DNA of 64,000 nt. It comes from [Eubacterium] yurii subsp. margaretiae ATCC 43715 (GTDB lineage: Bacteria > Bacillota > Clostridia > Peptostreptococcales > Filifactoraceae). The translations under genes were made by a program, and so were the position numbers. The stretch is from the NCBI GenBank assembly GCA_000146855.1, contig GL405246.1, positions 209,637-273,636 of the forward strand, given 5' to 3'. Under the pieces are notes generated by a model, which saw nothing but the letters and a program-made list of their open reading frames with translations, made no database searches and was not told the DNA's origin. Of this stretch, positions 28,977 to 37,408 are shown in pieces (within the stretch, counting starts at the first letter, position 1; every line of letters starts with the position of its first letter).

Positions 28977-29750
28977 ATGCACGTTCATTTGCATATATTA
29001 GGTCTACATATACCTATGTACGGTCTTATGATTATTATAGGTATTATGGTAGCTAATATTGTTGCAGTAAAGATAAAAAAAGATTATAACTTTGATATAA
29101 ATGACTTTATAATTTTACAAGCCTATGTGTTCTTATTTGCATTTTTATTTGCTAAAATACTGTTTTTAGTTACAGTTATCAATCAAATAGATTTTGATAA
29201 GATTTTTGATATCAATTACCTTAATACATTAATTCAAGGTGGATTTGTCTTTTATGGAGGATTGATAGGTGGGCTTTTGGGCTTGTATTTAGCAGGTAAG
29301 ATACACAAAATAGACTATATGATGTATTTAAGGCATAATATATTTTTATTGCCACTTGCCCATGCCTTTGGTAGAATAGGTTGTTTTTGTGCAGGTTGTT
29401 GTTATGGAAAAGAATGTAGTGGTCCCTTTTGTGTGGTCTTTCCTGTAAATTCTTTTGCAAAGCCCTTAGTGCCTTTGTTTCCGGTTCAATTACTTGAATC
29501 ATTTTTATTATTTATTTTAGCTATAAGTATATACTTATATCAAAAAAGAAGAGGTGTACGCTATTCTATAGAAATTTATATAGTTTCTTACTCAGTTATA
29601 AGATTTATATTGGAATATTTTAGAGGAGATGTGCAAAGGGGAAGTATATATATCTTTACAACTTCTCAGATAATCAGTATAGTCTTGTTACTGATAGTTG
29701 CTGTAAGACGTATAATTATTTCTAAACAAAAACAATCTAAAAGTGAATAA
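28977..29750 (+). CDS. Lgt-family membrane protein (prolipoprotein diacylglyceryl transferase paralogue)
   Basis: This polytopic protein of 257 residues has about seven helices. The Lgt-type features are PMYGLMIIIGI near the N terminus, GGFVFYGGLIGG in the middle, AHAFGRIGCF (the conserved Gly-Arg) and FRGDVQRG near the C terminus. Two differences from housekeeping Lgt are visible: the His of the usual FHGG motif is Tyr here, and the GR motif continues into a Cys-rich CFCAGCCYGKEC instead of NFINGE. It may transfer lipid to a different acceptor. The partner gene upstream is a small membrane protein. Confidence 0.78.
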   Translation: MHVHLHILGLHIPMYGLMIIIGIMVANIVAVKIKKDYNFDINDFIILQAYVFLFAFLFAKILFLVTVINQIDFDKIFDINYLNTLIQGGFVFYGGLIGGLLGLYLAGKIHKIDYMMYLRHNIFLLPLAHAFGRIGCFCAGCCYGKECSGPFCVVFPVNSFAKPLVPLFPVQLLESFLLFILAISIYLYQKRRGVRYSIEIYIVSYSVIRFILEYFRGDVQRGSIYIFTTSQIISIVLLLIVAVRRIIISKQKQSKSE

Positions 29751-29760
29751 ATTGAAAAGA

Positions 29761-29799
29761 TAATCAAGAAAAATTCGACACTTCTTGATTATTTTTTTG
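29761..29799 (+). terminator. Terminator after the Lgt-family gene
   Basis: TAATCAAGAA at 29761-29770 pairs with TTCTTGATTA at 29782-29791, followed by TTTTTTTG. Confidence 0.9.
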
Positions 29800-29882
29800 T
29801 CTAATACAGGTATAATACTAAAATATTTTTGCGTTTTGCATCCTACATCTTTTATTTTTTATGACTGATACTAAAAACCTTT

Positions 29883-30001
29883 TAATACTAAAAATCTTTT
29901 AAATTAACAAGTAAATATTTTAATTACAAAGTGTATATAATTTAATAGCAAATCACAATATCAAATATTTTACATGACTTTTTAAACGAAGATTAGTATA
30001 A
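29883..30001 (+). repeat. Dispersed roughly 117-bp intergenic repeat
   Basis: It starts TAATACTAAAAATCTTTTAA and ends AAACGAAGATTAGTATAA, 119 bp, with inverted ends. Its right three-quarters is duplicated immediately downstream. Confidence 0.85.
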
Positions 30002-30100
30002 ATTGCTATGTGAGTATTTTGATTACAAATTGTATATAAATTAATAGCAAATCACAATATCGAATATTTTAAATGACTTTTTAAACGGAGATTAGTATTA
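30002..30100 (+). repeat. Partial tandem duplication of the preceding repeat
   Basis: It matches 29903-30001 with an offset of 99 bp and only scattered differences, for example AATAGCAAATCACAATATC is shared, and it ends AAACGGAGATTAGTATTA. Confidence 0.88.
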
Positions 30101-30193
30101 TATTCTTCAACATGTATTTGTTGTATTTTTTGTTTTATCTATTACATATTTATAATAAAGCCTAAAAATTTCAAATCTAACAAAAAATAACTT

Positions 30194-30222
30194 TTGTATA
30201 GTATGTAAAATTATGGTATAAT
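30194..30222 (+). promoter_or_regulatory. Sigma-A promoter of pyrH-frr
   Basis: TTGTAT (30194-30199), 17 bp, TATAAT (30217-30222), about 50 bp upstream of the pyrH start. Confidence 0.82.
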
Positions 30223-30270
30223 TAGACGAAACTTGAATTTGAAAATAATTTATTTTATAAGGGGCTTTTT

Positions 30271-30972
30271 ATGAAGCAAAAATATAATCGTGTCTTGCTA
30301 AAGATGAGCGGTGAGGCACTCTCAGGGGACAGGGGCTTCGGTTTTGACGATGATGTCTTAAGAAAGGTGTCCATTTCTGTCAAAAAAATCCTCGAAAAAA
30401 AAGTTCAGGTAGCCATTGTAGTAGGTGGAGGGAATTTTTTCAGAGGAAGAACAGGTAAAAATATGGACAGGGCTCAGGCTGACTACATAGGTATGCTTGC
30501 GACAGTGATGAATTCGTTGGCATTGCAATCGTATCTCGAAGAGCAGGGTATCAGCACCAGAGTACAAACAGCCATTGAGATGCGTCAAATTGCAGAGCCA
30601 TATATAAGAAGAAAGGCTATAAAACACCTTGAAGAAGGCAGAGTTGTAATATTTTCCGCCGGAACAGGCAGTCCGTTCTTCTCTACGGATACGGCTGCTG
30701 CACTTAGGGCTGCGGAAATAGGAGCAGATGTGTTATTGCTTGCCAAAAACGTAGACGGAGTATATGACAGCGATCCTGCTGAAAATAAGGATGCAAAAAA
30801 ATACGAGCACCTAAGCTATATGGATGTGCTTTCTCAAAATTTGAAAGTAATGGATTTAAGTGCGATTACGCTTTGTATGGACAATAAGATACCTCTCCAT
30901 GTATTTTCACTCAAAGATACTGACATGGCGGACGTATTTGACAAAAGTGAAGTAGGCACTATAATTGATTAA
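30271..30972 (+). CDS. pyrH: UMP kinase
   Basis: It phosphorylates UMP to UDP in pyrimidine synthesis; hexameric and cytosolic. The 233 residues show the N-terminal [12 protein letters not shown], the GGGNFFRGR phosphate loop, [18 protein letters not shown], and the C-terminal block with [14 protein letters not shown]. The ribosome site is AAGGGGC before the ATG. It is followed 28 bp later by frr, the usual pyrH-frr order; tsf, often upstream, is not here. Confidence 0.98.
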   Translation: MKQKYNRVLLKMSGEALSGDRGFGFDDDVLRKVSISVKKILEKKVQVAIVVGGGNFFRGRTGKNMDRAQADYIGMLATVMNSLALQSYLEEQGISTRVQTAIEMRQIAEPYIRRKAIKHLEEGRVVIFSAGTGSPFFSTDTAAALRAAEIGADVLLLAKNVDGVYDSDPAENKDAKKYEHLSYMDVLSQNLKVMDLSAITLCMDNKIPLHVFSLKDTDMADVFDKSEVGTIID

Positions 30973-31000
30973 GATAAATAATATATAAAAGGAGAATAAT

Positions 31001-31558
31001 ATGAAGACTCAAATATATCAGACAACTAACGAAAAGATGGAAAAAACTATATCGGTATTAAAGGAAGACCTAAATACTATAAGAACGGGTAGAGCAAATC
31101 CTAAGATGCTGGACAAACTTACTGTAGATTACTATGGTACTGTAACTCCTGTGAAACAGATTGCAGCAATATCATCACCTGATCCAAGAACGTTGCAAAT
31201 ACAACCTTGGGACAAATCATCACTTCATCTTATAGAAAAGGCTATACAAGTGGCTGACCTTGGTGTCAATCCTACAAATGACGGTTTGATAATAAGAATA
31301 AGTATACCACAACTTACTGAAGAAAGAAGAAAAGAACTCGTTAAACAAGCTCAAAAAATGGGCGAACAAGCAAAGGTAGCTATCAGAAACCTTAGAAGAG
31401 ATGCCAACGACCTTATCAAAAAGGGTGAAAAAGACGGAAGTATAGCAGAAGATGAAGCTAAAAAAGAGCTTGATGACATTCAAAAATTGACTGATGAGCA
31501 TATAAAGGCAATAGATGGTGTCATAGCTAATAAAGAAAAAGATATTAAAGAAATATAA
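31001..31558 (+). CDS. frr: Ribosome recycling factor
   Basis: With EF-G it splits post-termination ribosomes. The 185 residues are the standard length. Characteristic blocks are EDLNTIRTGRANPKMLD near the N terminus, VKQIAAISSPDPRTLQIQPW, and the helical C-terminal NLRRDANDLIKKGEKDG. AAGGAG precedes the ATG. Its TAA overlaps the ATG of the following small gene by one base, indicating coupling. Confidence 0.98.
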   Translation: MKTQIYQTTNEKMEKTISVLKEDLNTIRTGRANPKMLDKLTVDYYGTVTPVKQIAAISSPDPRTLQIQPWDKSSLHLIEKAIQVADLGVNPTNDGLIIRISIPQLTEERRKELVKQAQKMGEQAKVAIRNLRRDANDLIKKGEKDGSIAEDEAKKELDDIQKLTDEHIKAIDGVIANKEKDIKEI

Positions 31559-31761
31559 TGAACAGCTTAAATCAAAAATATATTGGGCAAGATGTGCAAG
31601 ATGCTTGTGAAGACTTGACAAGTAAGGGTTTTTTTGTGCAAATAAGAAGATTGGAAGCCCAAAAAGACAAGGATATATTAAACGATGAAATAGTGGTGAA
31701 GCTGGTAGAAGAAGGAAATAAAATTACTTTGATAACATCTATGTTCAAAAAATATATATGA
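31558..31761 (+). CDS. Small protein translationally coupled to frr, unknown function
   Basis: This 67-residue cytosolic protein is not recognised. It has an alpha/beta look: a helix around IGQDVQDACEDLTSKGF, a charged middle, then two strands (DEIVVKLVEEGNKITLITS). This pattern vaguely recalls PASTA or I78-inhibitor-type small folds but without a firm match. The one-base overlap with frr (TAATG) and a terminator that overlaps its own stop codon argue that it is a real gene and the last of the pyrH-frr operon. Confidence 0.65.
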   Translation: MNSLNQKYIGQDVQDACEDLTSKGFFVQIRRLEAQKDKDILNDEIVVKLVEEGNKITLITSMFKKYI

Positions 31762-31780
31762 TTTTTCATATATATTTTTT
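31751..31780 (+). terminator. Terminator of the pyrH-frr operon
   Basis: AATATATATGA (31751-31761, containing the stop codon of the 67-residue protein) pairs perfectly with TCATATATATT (31766-31776) around TTTT, followed by a T run. Confidence 0.85.
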
Positions 31781-32179
31781 GCTTTATAACAAAAATTTTC
31801 TTTGAAATATATAGTCTAATGTAAACTTTATTTAAACTATGGATTCTATCCTTGTGATACTCTTTGGCATATCTTTTTCTAATAAATTTTTAGTGTGTCA
31901 TTTTTTATAAAATAATCCATTATCATATTAGATTTTAGTATAGTATTTAAGGATAATCTTGTCTTTTAATTTATAATGCTAATTTTTTTAGAACTATGGA
32001 AAATATACTTTTATTATCTATGGTATAATTAGTATAAACATAGATGAATTTATCCGTTAATCCAAGAAATTTTAGTATAAAATAAGATTTTAAGGATTTA
32101 ATGTAAATATAAAAGAAAATTATAATACAATTAAGTTTATATACTTATAATTAAGGAAGATAAAAAAGGATGGTGAAAC
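31781..32179. repeat. Intergenic spacer with a reversed repeat end
   Basis: About 400 bases upstream of smpB. Bases 31926-31942 are the exact reverse complement of the first 17 bases of the repeat at 9088; the remainder of that reversed copy probably runs back to about 31850 but is diverged. A TATAAT-like box lies near 32024. No tmRNA gene was seen. Confidence 0.5.
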
Positions 32180-32641
32180 ATGGGAATAAAAACTGTGGCA
32201 AAAAACAGGAAGGCAAGTTATAACTACGATATCAAAGAGAGATTTGAGGCGGGAATACAGCTTAAGGGAACAGAAGTAAAGTCTATAAGAAAGGGCAAGA
32301 TAAATATAACAGACGGATATGCGTCCATAGACAACGGAGAATGTCTGCTCAAACAGGTGCATATATCTCCCTATGAACAGGGCAATATCTTCAATGTCGA
32401 TCCCATGAGAGTCCGCAAGTTATTGCTACACAAAAAAGAGATAAACTATCTTTTGGGACAGACCATGCAAAAAGGATTTTCCCTAATACCGCTGTCAGTA
32501 TATTTCAAAGACGGTAAGGTAAAGGTAGAGATAGGTCTTTGCCAAGGAAAGAAAAATTACGACAAACGCCACGACATAGCAAAAAGAGAGTCAGATATAA
32601 GAATAAAAAGGGCAATCAAGGAATTTAACAACAAGTATTAG
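32180..32641 (+). CDS. smpB: SsrA-binding protein (trans-translation)
   Basis: It binds tmRNA and delivers it to stalled ribosomes. The 153 residues carry [40 protein letters not shown], and the basic C-terminal tail with [18 protein letters not shown] ribosome site AAAGGATGG precedes the ATG. It is followed 13 bp on by a RelQ-type synthetase, so stress-related functions are grouped here. ssrA itself is not in the window. Confidence 0.98.
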   Translation: MGIKTVAKNRKASYNYDIKERFEAGIQLKGTEVKSIRKGKINITDGYASIDNGECLLKQVHISPYEQGNIFNVDPMRVRKLLLHKKEINYLLGQTMQKGFSLIPLSVYFKDGKVKVEIGLCQGKKNYDKRHDIAKRESDIRIKRAIKEFNNKY

Positions 32642-32654
32642 AGGAGCTGAAACA

Positions 32655-33350
32655 GTGGATAATCTAGCCGTAATTAAGGAACTGGGTTTTGTAAAAGACG
32701 ACGGTCAGGAGTATGATATAGATGAGATACTTGACGTATTGGATATAGAGACCAGAGAAATAAGAGGGATGTTTGCAGATTACGAGTGTGCAGCAATGGA
32801 AGTTGAGACAAAGTTTAAGGTGCTCAACTTACAATTTTCGTCGGATTCCAATAGAAATCCTATCGAAACAATCAAGACAAGGATAAAAACAATGCCCAGT
32901 ATCTTGAGAAAACTGCAAAAGAGAAATCTGCCAATCACAATAGAAGCTATTGAGGAAAATCTCCATGACATAGCAGGTGTTAGGGTGATATGCTCTTTTA
33001 TAGACGATATATACAAGTTGGCAGAATATATCAGCGACCAAGATGACATAGAAGTCATAGAGAGAAAGGACTATATCAGCAAACCTAAAGAGGGCGGATA
33101 CAGGAGTTTGCATCTAATAGTAAGGACGCCTATTTTCACACAAAAGGGCAAGAAGTTAATCAATGTGGAAGTACAGATAAGAACTATTGCAATGGATTTT
33201 TGGGCTTCGCTTGAACATAAACTGCGTTACAAAAAACAGATAGATCCTGACTTGCTTTCACAGTTGTCGGAAGAGTTAAAAATTTGCTCCAAGATAAGTG
33301 ATGAGCTGGACAGGACTATGCAATCCATAAGAGAAAGATTGGAGATGTAG
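32655..33350 (+). CDS. Small alarmone synthetase, RelQ/YjbM type
   Basis: It makes (p)ppGpp from ATP and GTP/GDP without a hydrolase domain. The 231 residues contain the synthetase core: DIAGVRVICSFIDDIYKLAE, the KEGGYRSLHLIVRTP substrate block, and the VEVQIRTIAMDFWASLEHKL block with the catalytic Glu/Gln. The length and lack of HD, TGS and ACT domains place it in the RelQ group. GTG 32655 follows GAGGAG by 8 nt. It lies between smpB and an MltG-like gene and probably shares their transcript. Confidence 0.92.
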   Translation: MDNLAVIKELGFVKDDGQEYDIDEILDVLDIETREIRGMFADYECAAMEVETKFKVLNLQFSSDSNRNPIETIKTRIKTMPSILRKLQKRNLPITIEAIEENLHDIAGVRVICSFIDDIYKLAEYISDQDDIEVIERKDYISKPKEGGYRSLHLIVRTPIFTQKGKKLINVEVQIRTIAMDFWASLEHKLRYKKQIDPDLLSQLSEELKICSKISDELDRTMQSIRERLEM

Positions 33351-33352
33351 GG

Positions 33353-33820
33353 ATGGATAAATTTAAAGATTTCTTATATGATATTAGCGATTTGATTTTA
33401 GGATTTGTAGTCGTTATAAGTATAGCTATACTATTTTTTATAAATATTAATAGTTTTTTCTTAAGTACATTTCACCAAAGTATTAAAGTAAACCTAGATA
33501 TGAGCAAAACACTACCACCTGATAATACAGGAACAGGAGAAATACCCGCTGTGGAAACAAAGGATGCACAAAAAGCTGATAACAATGGCAAGTCAGATAA
33601 TACTAAGGGGCAGATAGTAAATATAAATGTAACTGTACCTGATGACTCATCATCAAGTGATGTAGCGGACATATTATACAGTAGCGACATCATAATGTCA
33701 AAAGAGGAACTACTTGAGTATTTAAGAAAAAATAATCTTGAACACAGCCTAAAGTCTGGGACTTTTTCACTTAATAAATCCATGACTATTAAACAGATAG
33801 TAGATATACTAAAGAAGTAA
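33353..33820 (+). CDS. MltG/YceG-like short membrane protein without the catalytic domain
   Basis: This 155-residue protein has one N-terminal membrane helix (about 14-38), a Ser/Asp/Thr-rich linker, then a domain (residues about 95-155) resembling the N-terminal LysM-like part of the endolytic transglycosylase MltG (VADILYSSDIIMSKEELL and LKSGTFSLNKSMTIKQIVD). The transglycosylase domain with its catalytic Glu is absent. Short members like this are annotated as MltG-like in other clostridia. It may bind glycan. It starts two bases after the relQ stop. Confidence 0.7.
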   Translation: MDKFKDFLYDISDLILGFVVVISIAILFFININSFFLSTFHQSIKVNLDMSKTLPPDNTGTGEIPAVETKDAQKADNNGKSDNTKGQIVNINVTVPDDSSSSDVADILYSSDIIMSKEELLEYLRKNNLEHSLKSGTFSLNKSMTIKQIVDILKK

Positions 33821-33964
33821 AAAATTTTAACCTAATTAATAATAGCATAATATAACTATATTTTGTAGCTGATAGGACAAATTTACTTAGGTTAATAACT
33901 TTTTAGAATATAGTTTAAATGGGTTATTTTTAAACTTTTAATATGAGTTTTTCAAGAGGATGCT

Positions 33965-34372
33965 ATGAGAGTTTTTGTTAATATGAAGCAAATCGGAAAG
34001 AGAAAAAACGTCATTGACAAAAAAGAATACGAGATATCTGAAGATATCGCTCTTGTTTCTGATTTGATAAGGGAGTTTGTGGGCATTTGCGTCAAAGATT
34101 TCAATCAAGAAAAGATTATTGACTATCTGCTTGAACAGGATATGAAAGATAATGCAGATGTCGGCAAGATAGGCTTTAATGACAGGGAAAACAAAAATAA
34201 GCAGGATGTGGCTAAGGCAATAGATAATGCAATCCAAAGCTATGAAGACGGAATATACAGGATATTTGTAAATGATGAAGAAGTCGGAGCCTTAAATGAC
34301 AGTATAAATCTAAGAGAAGACGACACAATTACGTTTATAAGACTAACTATGCTGGCAGGTGCTATGTTTTAG
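33965..34372 (+). CDS. Conserved protein of a family linked to MoxR/VWA loci (tentative)
   Basis: This soluble protein of 135 residues opens with a strand-rich MRVFVNMKQIGKRKNV, has a helix around LVSDLIREFVGICVKDFN, and closes with YRIFVNDEEVGAL and DTITFIRLTMLAGAMF. From memory, proteins with this layout and C-terminal FIRLTxLAG motif accompany MoxR, VWA and DUF4132 genes in Firmicutes; this cannot be checked here. A MoxR/VWA pair does occur 10 kb downstream. AAGAGGATG precedes the ATG; it is monocistronic. Confidence 0.6.
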   Translation: MRVFVNMKQIGKRKNVIDKKEYEISEDIALVSDLIREFVGICVKDFNQEKIIDYLLEQDMKDNADVGKIGFNDRENKNKQDVAKAIDNAIQSYEDGIYRIFVNDEEVGALNDSINLREDDTITFIRLTMLAGAMF

Positions 34373-34581
34373 CTTTCCTTCCGGAGTATTACTGATATGT
34401 TTTTGATATTTCATTAGTTCTTTAACATAATCTTAGTCATAAGTATATGACTGATGTGCTATACTTGGATAGATAAAAGACTAGTTTTGCAAAATTTGAC
34501 AAAATCCTATATTATATGTACAATTATTTGAAATTTTGGATAATTTTGTATATTGACTTTTAAAATATAATCGGAGAAAAT

Positions 34582-36168
34582 ATGAGTTCACAATCATTTT
34601 TGAAAGGTACCTTCGTACTTGCAATTTCAAATCTTGTAGTTAAAATACTGGGCTCGATATTTCGTATACCGCTAGGCAATCTCATTGGCTCTGACGGTAT
34701 AGGATATTATCAGACAGCCTATCCACTTTTTGTAGCTGTACTTGCTATTTCCACCTCTGGTATGCCTACAGCAATATCCAAGATGGTGGCAGAGAGAATC
34801 AAGCTCAAGAGATATAAGACTGCTCACAAGATATTTAGACTAAGCTTTTTAATGCTAAGCTCTATGGGGGTTTTATCGTTTTTGATATTTTTCTTTGGAG
34901 CAGGATTTTTATCAGATATGCTCAAGGACAAAAATGCTTACCACAGTATCAGAGCCCTGTCTATAGCCTTGCTTATTGTACCTTGTGTAAATGCCTTTAG
35001 AGGATATTTTCAAGGTAGAGGAAATATGGTGCCTACTTCATTTTCACAGATAAGTGAGCAGTTTGTTAGAGTATTCATGGGACTTCTACTTGCTTATATG
35101 TTTTTACCTCAAGGTAAGCCTATGGCAGCTGCCGGTGCAGCTTTTGGAGCATCACTTGGCGGAATAGCAGCCTTGGTAGTGATACTACTGATATATATAA
35201 GAAATAAACGCATGATTGGCAAAGAGATTAAGATCTGCGACGAAAAAGTCGAAGAGGATACAGGAAAGCTGATAAAACAGATGCTTTCAATAGCCGTACC
35301 TATTATAATAGGCTCTCTTGTAATACCTCTTATGAATACCATAGATGCAGCCATGGTAAAGACAAGACTGATGAGCGGAGGATTCTCATATCAACAGGCA
35401 AATTCACTATTTGGACAGTATGCAGGTATGGCTATGACCATAGTAAATCTTCCTCAGGCACTTACAATCTCCATTGCGACGAGCATAGTGCCGGCAGTAT
35501 CGGAAAGTTTTGTAGTCAAGGATATGAAAAACCTTAGAAAAAATATAGTCTTGGGTACAAGGATGTCAAATATCATTGCCATGCCTTGTTTTGTAGGAGT
35601 AATGTTCCTTTCCACACCTATAATGAAGCTGCTCTATCCGAAAGAACCCTCATCAATAGGCGAGATACTGTTTGCTATGTCATTTACCATAGTGCTGATT
35701 GCATTGTTGCAGACATTTACGGCTATATTGCAGGCAGTAGGCAAGCCAATGCTACCTGTAGTCAATCTTTTCATAGCCTCTGTTTTCAAGTTGATTTTTA
35801 CCTATGTTCTTACTGCAATACCGGCAATCAATGTAAAGGGTGCTGCAATAGGTACTATAGCAGCCTATGTGATTGCAATGGCGCTTGACTATCTATGCAT
35901 AAAAAAAATGCTAAGAGTAAATTTCAGATTGAAAAACTCTGTATTAAAACCTGCACTGATGTCAGCAATAATGGGAGTAATGATATTTATCTCTTATAAT
36001 CTTTCTTTTATGCTGATAAAAAATATGAAGATAGCCTGCCTTATAGCCATGCTTTTTGGCGGTGCGACATATCTATTTGAACTCTTTTTCATGGGTGGAT
36101 TGTCAAGGACTGAGCTTTTGTCTATTCCATTTGGCAAGAAGATAGCAAAAAAAATATATAAGGATTAA
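34582..36168 (+). CDS. Polysaccharide/lipid II flippase-like protein (YtgP/SpoVB group of the MOP superfamily)
   Basis: This 528-residue protein has about 14 membrane helices. The N-terminal LKGTFVLAISNLVVKILGSI and FRIPLGNLIGSDGIGYYQT, with the later PTAISKMVAER, are typical of the SpoVB/YtgP group. YtgP in Bacillus flips lipid II, so this is likely a MurJ equivalent; no other flippase gene is nearby. It is not a sporulation marker by itself. It is monocistronic, with a clear terminator. Confidence 0.9.
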   Translation: MSSQSFLKGTFVLAISNLVVKILGSIFRIPLGNLIGSDGIGYYQTAYPLFVAVLAISTSGMPTAISKMVAERIKLKRYKTAHKIFRLSFLMLSSMGVLSFLIFFFGAGFLSDMLKDKNAYHSIRALSIALLIVPCVNAFRGYFQGRGNMVPTSFSQISEQFVRVFMGLLLAYMFLPQGKPMAAAGAAFGASLGGIAALVVILLIYIRNKRMIGKEIKICDEKVEEDTGKLIKQMLSIAVPIIIGSLVIPLMNTIDAAMVKTRLMSGGFSYQQANSLFGQYAGMAMTIVNLPQALTISIATSIVPAVSESFVVKDMKNLRKNIVLGTRMSNIIAMPCFVGVMFLSTPIMKLLYPKEPSSIGEILFAMSFTIVLIALLQTFTAILQAVGKPMLPVVNLFIASVFKLIFTYVLTAIPAINVKGAAIGTIAAYVIAMALDYLCIKKMLRVNFRLKNSVLKPALMSAIMGVMIFISYNLSFMLIKNMKIACLIAMLFGGATYLFELFFMGGLSRTELLSIPFGKKIAKKIYKD

Positions 36169-36180
36169 AAATGACTCTGA

Positions 36181-36217
36181 AATATCTGTTGGGGGAGACT
36201 CTAACAGATATTTTTTT
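36181..36217 (+). terminator. Terminator after the flippase gene
   Basis: AATATCTGTT (36181-36190) pairs with AACAGATATT (36203-36212), followed by a T run. Confidence 0.92.
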
Positions 36218-36238
36218 GCAAAAAAATTGGATTAATAC

Positions 36239-36356
36239 TAATACTAATCTCCATTTAAAAAGTCATGTAAAATATTATGTATGGTGATTACTTTTAAATT
36301 GTATGACATTCATAAGCAAAATATTTACATGCTGATTTAAAGGGTTTTTAGTATAA
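36239..36356 (-). repeat. Dispersed roughly 117-bp intergenic repeat, reversed
   Basis: On the plus strand it reads TAATACTAATCTCCATTTAA at the left and TTTTTAGTATAA at the right, 118 bp. Its reverse complement closely matches the right half of the 29883 and 30002 copies (TACATGACTTTTTAAA shared). The sequence TAATACTAA is doubled at 36233-36247. Confidence 0.85.
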
Positions 36357-36617
36357 GCACTATTTATAATGAAAGCATTTATGGCTAATTACATTACAGT
36401 TTATGAATTATCAATAATTTTACTGTAATACAATAATATGGCTTCCTATAGATTTTTGGTGGTAAAGTACAAATAACTATATTTTTATTATTATACATAC
36501 AGAAAAATGAAAGTCTGTTTAACAATGTGATAAAAATATAAAAATTTGAACTGTAGTTCACATTTTTGCAAGATTTACTAAAGTTGGAAATATATTTCAT
36601 ATTTTTTTGTAAAAAAT

Positions 36618-36645
36618 AAAAGTTGGAACTATTCTTCCAACTTTT
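36618..36645 (-). terminator. Terminator of the acyl carrier protein gene
   Basis: AAAGTTGGAA pairs with TTCCAACTTT around a 6-nt loop; a T-rich run follows on the minus strand. Confidence 0.85.
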
Positions 36646-36737
36646 AAAAGCATTATTATTAAATTTTATAAAAATATCATATAATAAGTTATAAGTATAA
36701 TTAACTATAATTAACTATAAGATAATTAACTTATATA

Positions 36738-36974
36738 CTATGCTTGTTCCAAAGCATTTTCAACATAAGAAACTAAATCTTGTACAGTTTTTATGCTGTC
36801 GTATGCTTCTTCTTCCACTTCTATAGAAAACTCGTCTTCTATCTCAGACAATATCTCGAAAATCTCTATAGAGTCAAGGCTCAAATCATCTGTAATAGCA
36901 GATTCCAAAGTTATCGTATCCTTGTTAATACCTGTCTTAGATGAAATAATCTTCTTAATTTTTTCAAAAATCAT
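36738..36974 (-). CDS. acpP: Acyl carrier protein
   Basis: This small acidic helical protein of 78 residues carries acyl chains on a phosphopantetheine arm. The attachment Ser is in LSLDSIEIFE (the usual DSL-type motif, here LDSI). AAGGAGG precedes the ATG. It stands alone, away from fab genes, with its own terminator. It could be the fatty-acid synthesis ACP or a dedicated carrier; the isolated location leaves this open. Confidence 0.9.
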   Translation of the reverse strand: MIFEKIKKIISSKTGINKDTITLESAITDDLSLDSIEIFEILSEIEDEFSIEVEEEAYDSIKTVQDLVSYVENALEQA

Positions 36975-37408
36975 GCAAAAACCTCCTTAAATTTTTAAAA
37001 TTCAAAATGATTAATTAATTTTTATCAATAATTAGGCTGTATTTTCAAAATTAGTATGTGAAGTTTCGTACTTGTTGTTGATAGTAATTAATTTTCTTTG
37101 AAAAATTTAGGATAGTTTATAACATATTTAAAAAAAATCAATATTTTTTACTAAAAAACTAAAAATTAAGTAAAATACTAATTTTGACTTTACTTTTTAT
37201 CTGTATGATAGTAGAATTAGTATTGGAAAAATGTCAATTTTTGCTTTTTTTTAGAATTTTTGTTAAATAAAGTTTTTTAAATGGAATACGATAATAATAT
37301 TTTATATATTTTTATTGAAAATATAAGATTGATTTAATATTAAATAGCTATCATATAATTTTATATTAGACTTAGTTTTAAGATATAAATATCATATTGG
37401 AGTATAAG
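36975..37408. other. Intergenic region with a miniature inverted repeat
   Basis: AT-rich divergent spacer between acpP and ftsW. AATACTAATT at 37174-37183 and AATTAGTATT at 37215-37224 form perfect 10-bp arms 31 bp apart, resembling the two ends of the dispersed repeat with the middle removed. No gene was found. Confidence 0.55.

Noticed and set aside
29883..30100. Tandem 99-bp units considered as a CRISPR array
   Set aside because: Only two units, repeat identity runs through the whole unit with no unique spacers, and single copies occur elsewhere; it is a duplicated intergenic repeat.
31781..32179. Possible tmRNA (ssrA) gene next to smpB
   Set aside because: No tRNA-like ends or tag-coding frame could be found; the region is AT-rich with a repeat end.
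33827..33895. TTAACCTAA / TTAGGTTAA inverted repeat after the MltG-like gene
   Set aside because: Perfect 9-bp arms but a 51-nt loop and AT-rich sequence; too weak to call a terminator or operator.
35586..35888. Cys-rich 100-codon frame inside the flippase gene
   Set aside because: Frame-shifted shadow of a strongly conserved membrane protein; no ribosome site.
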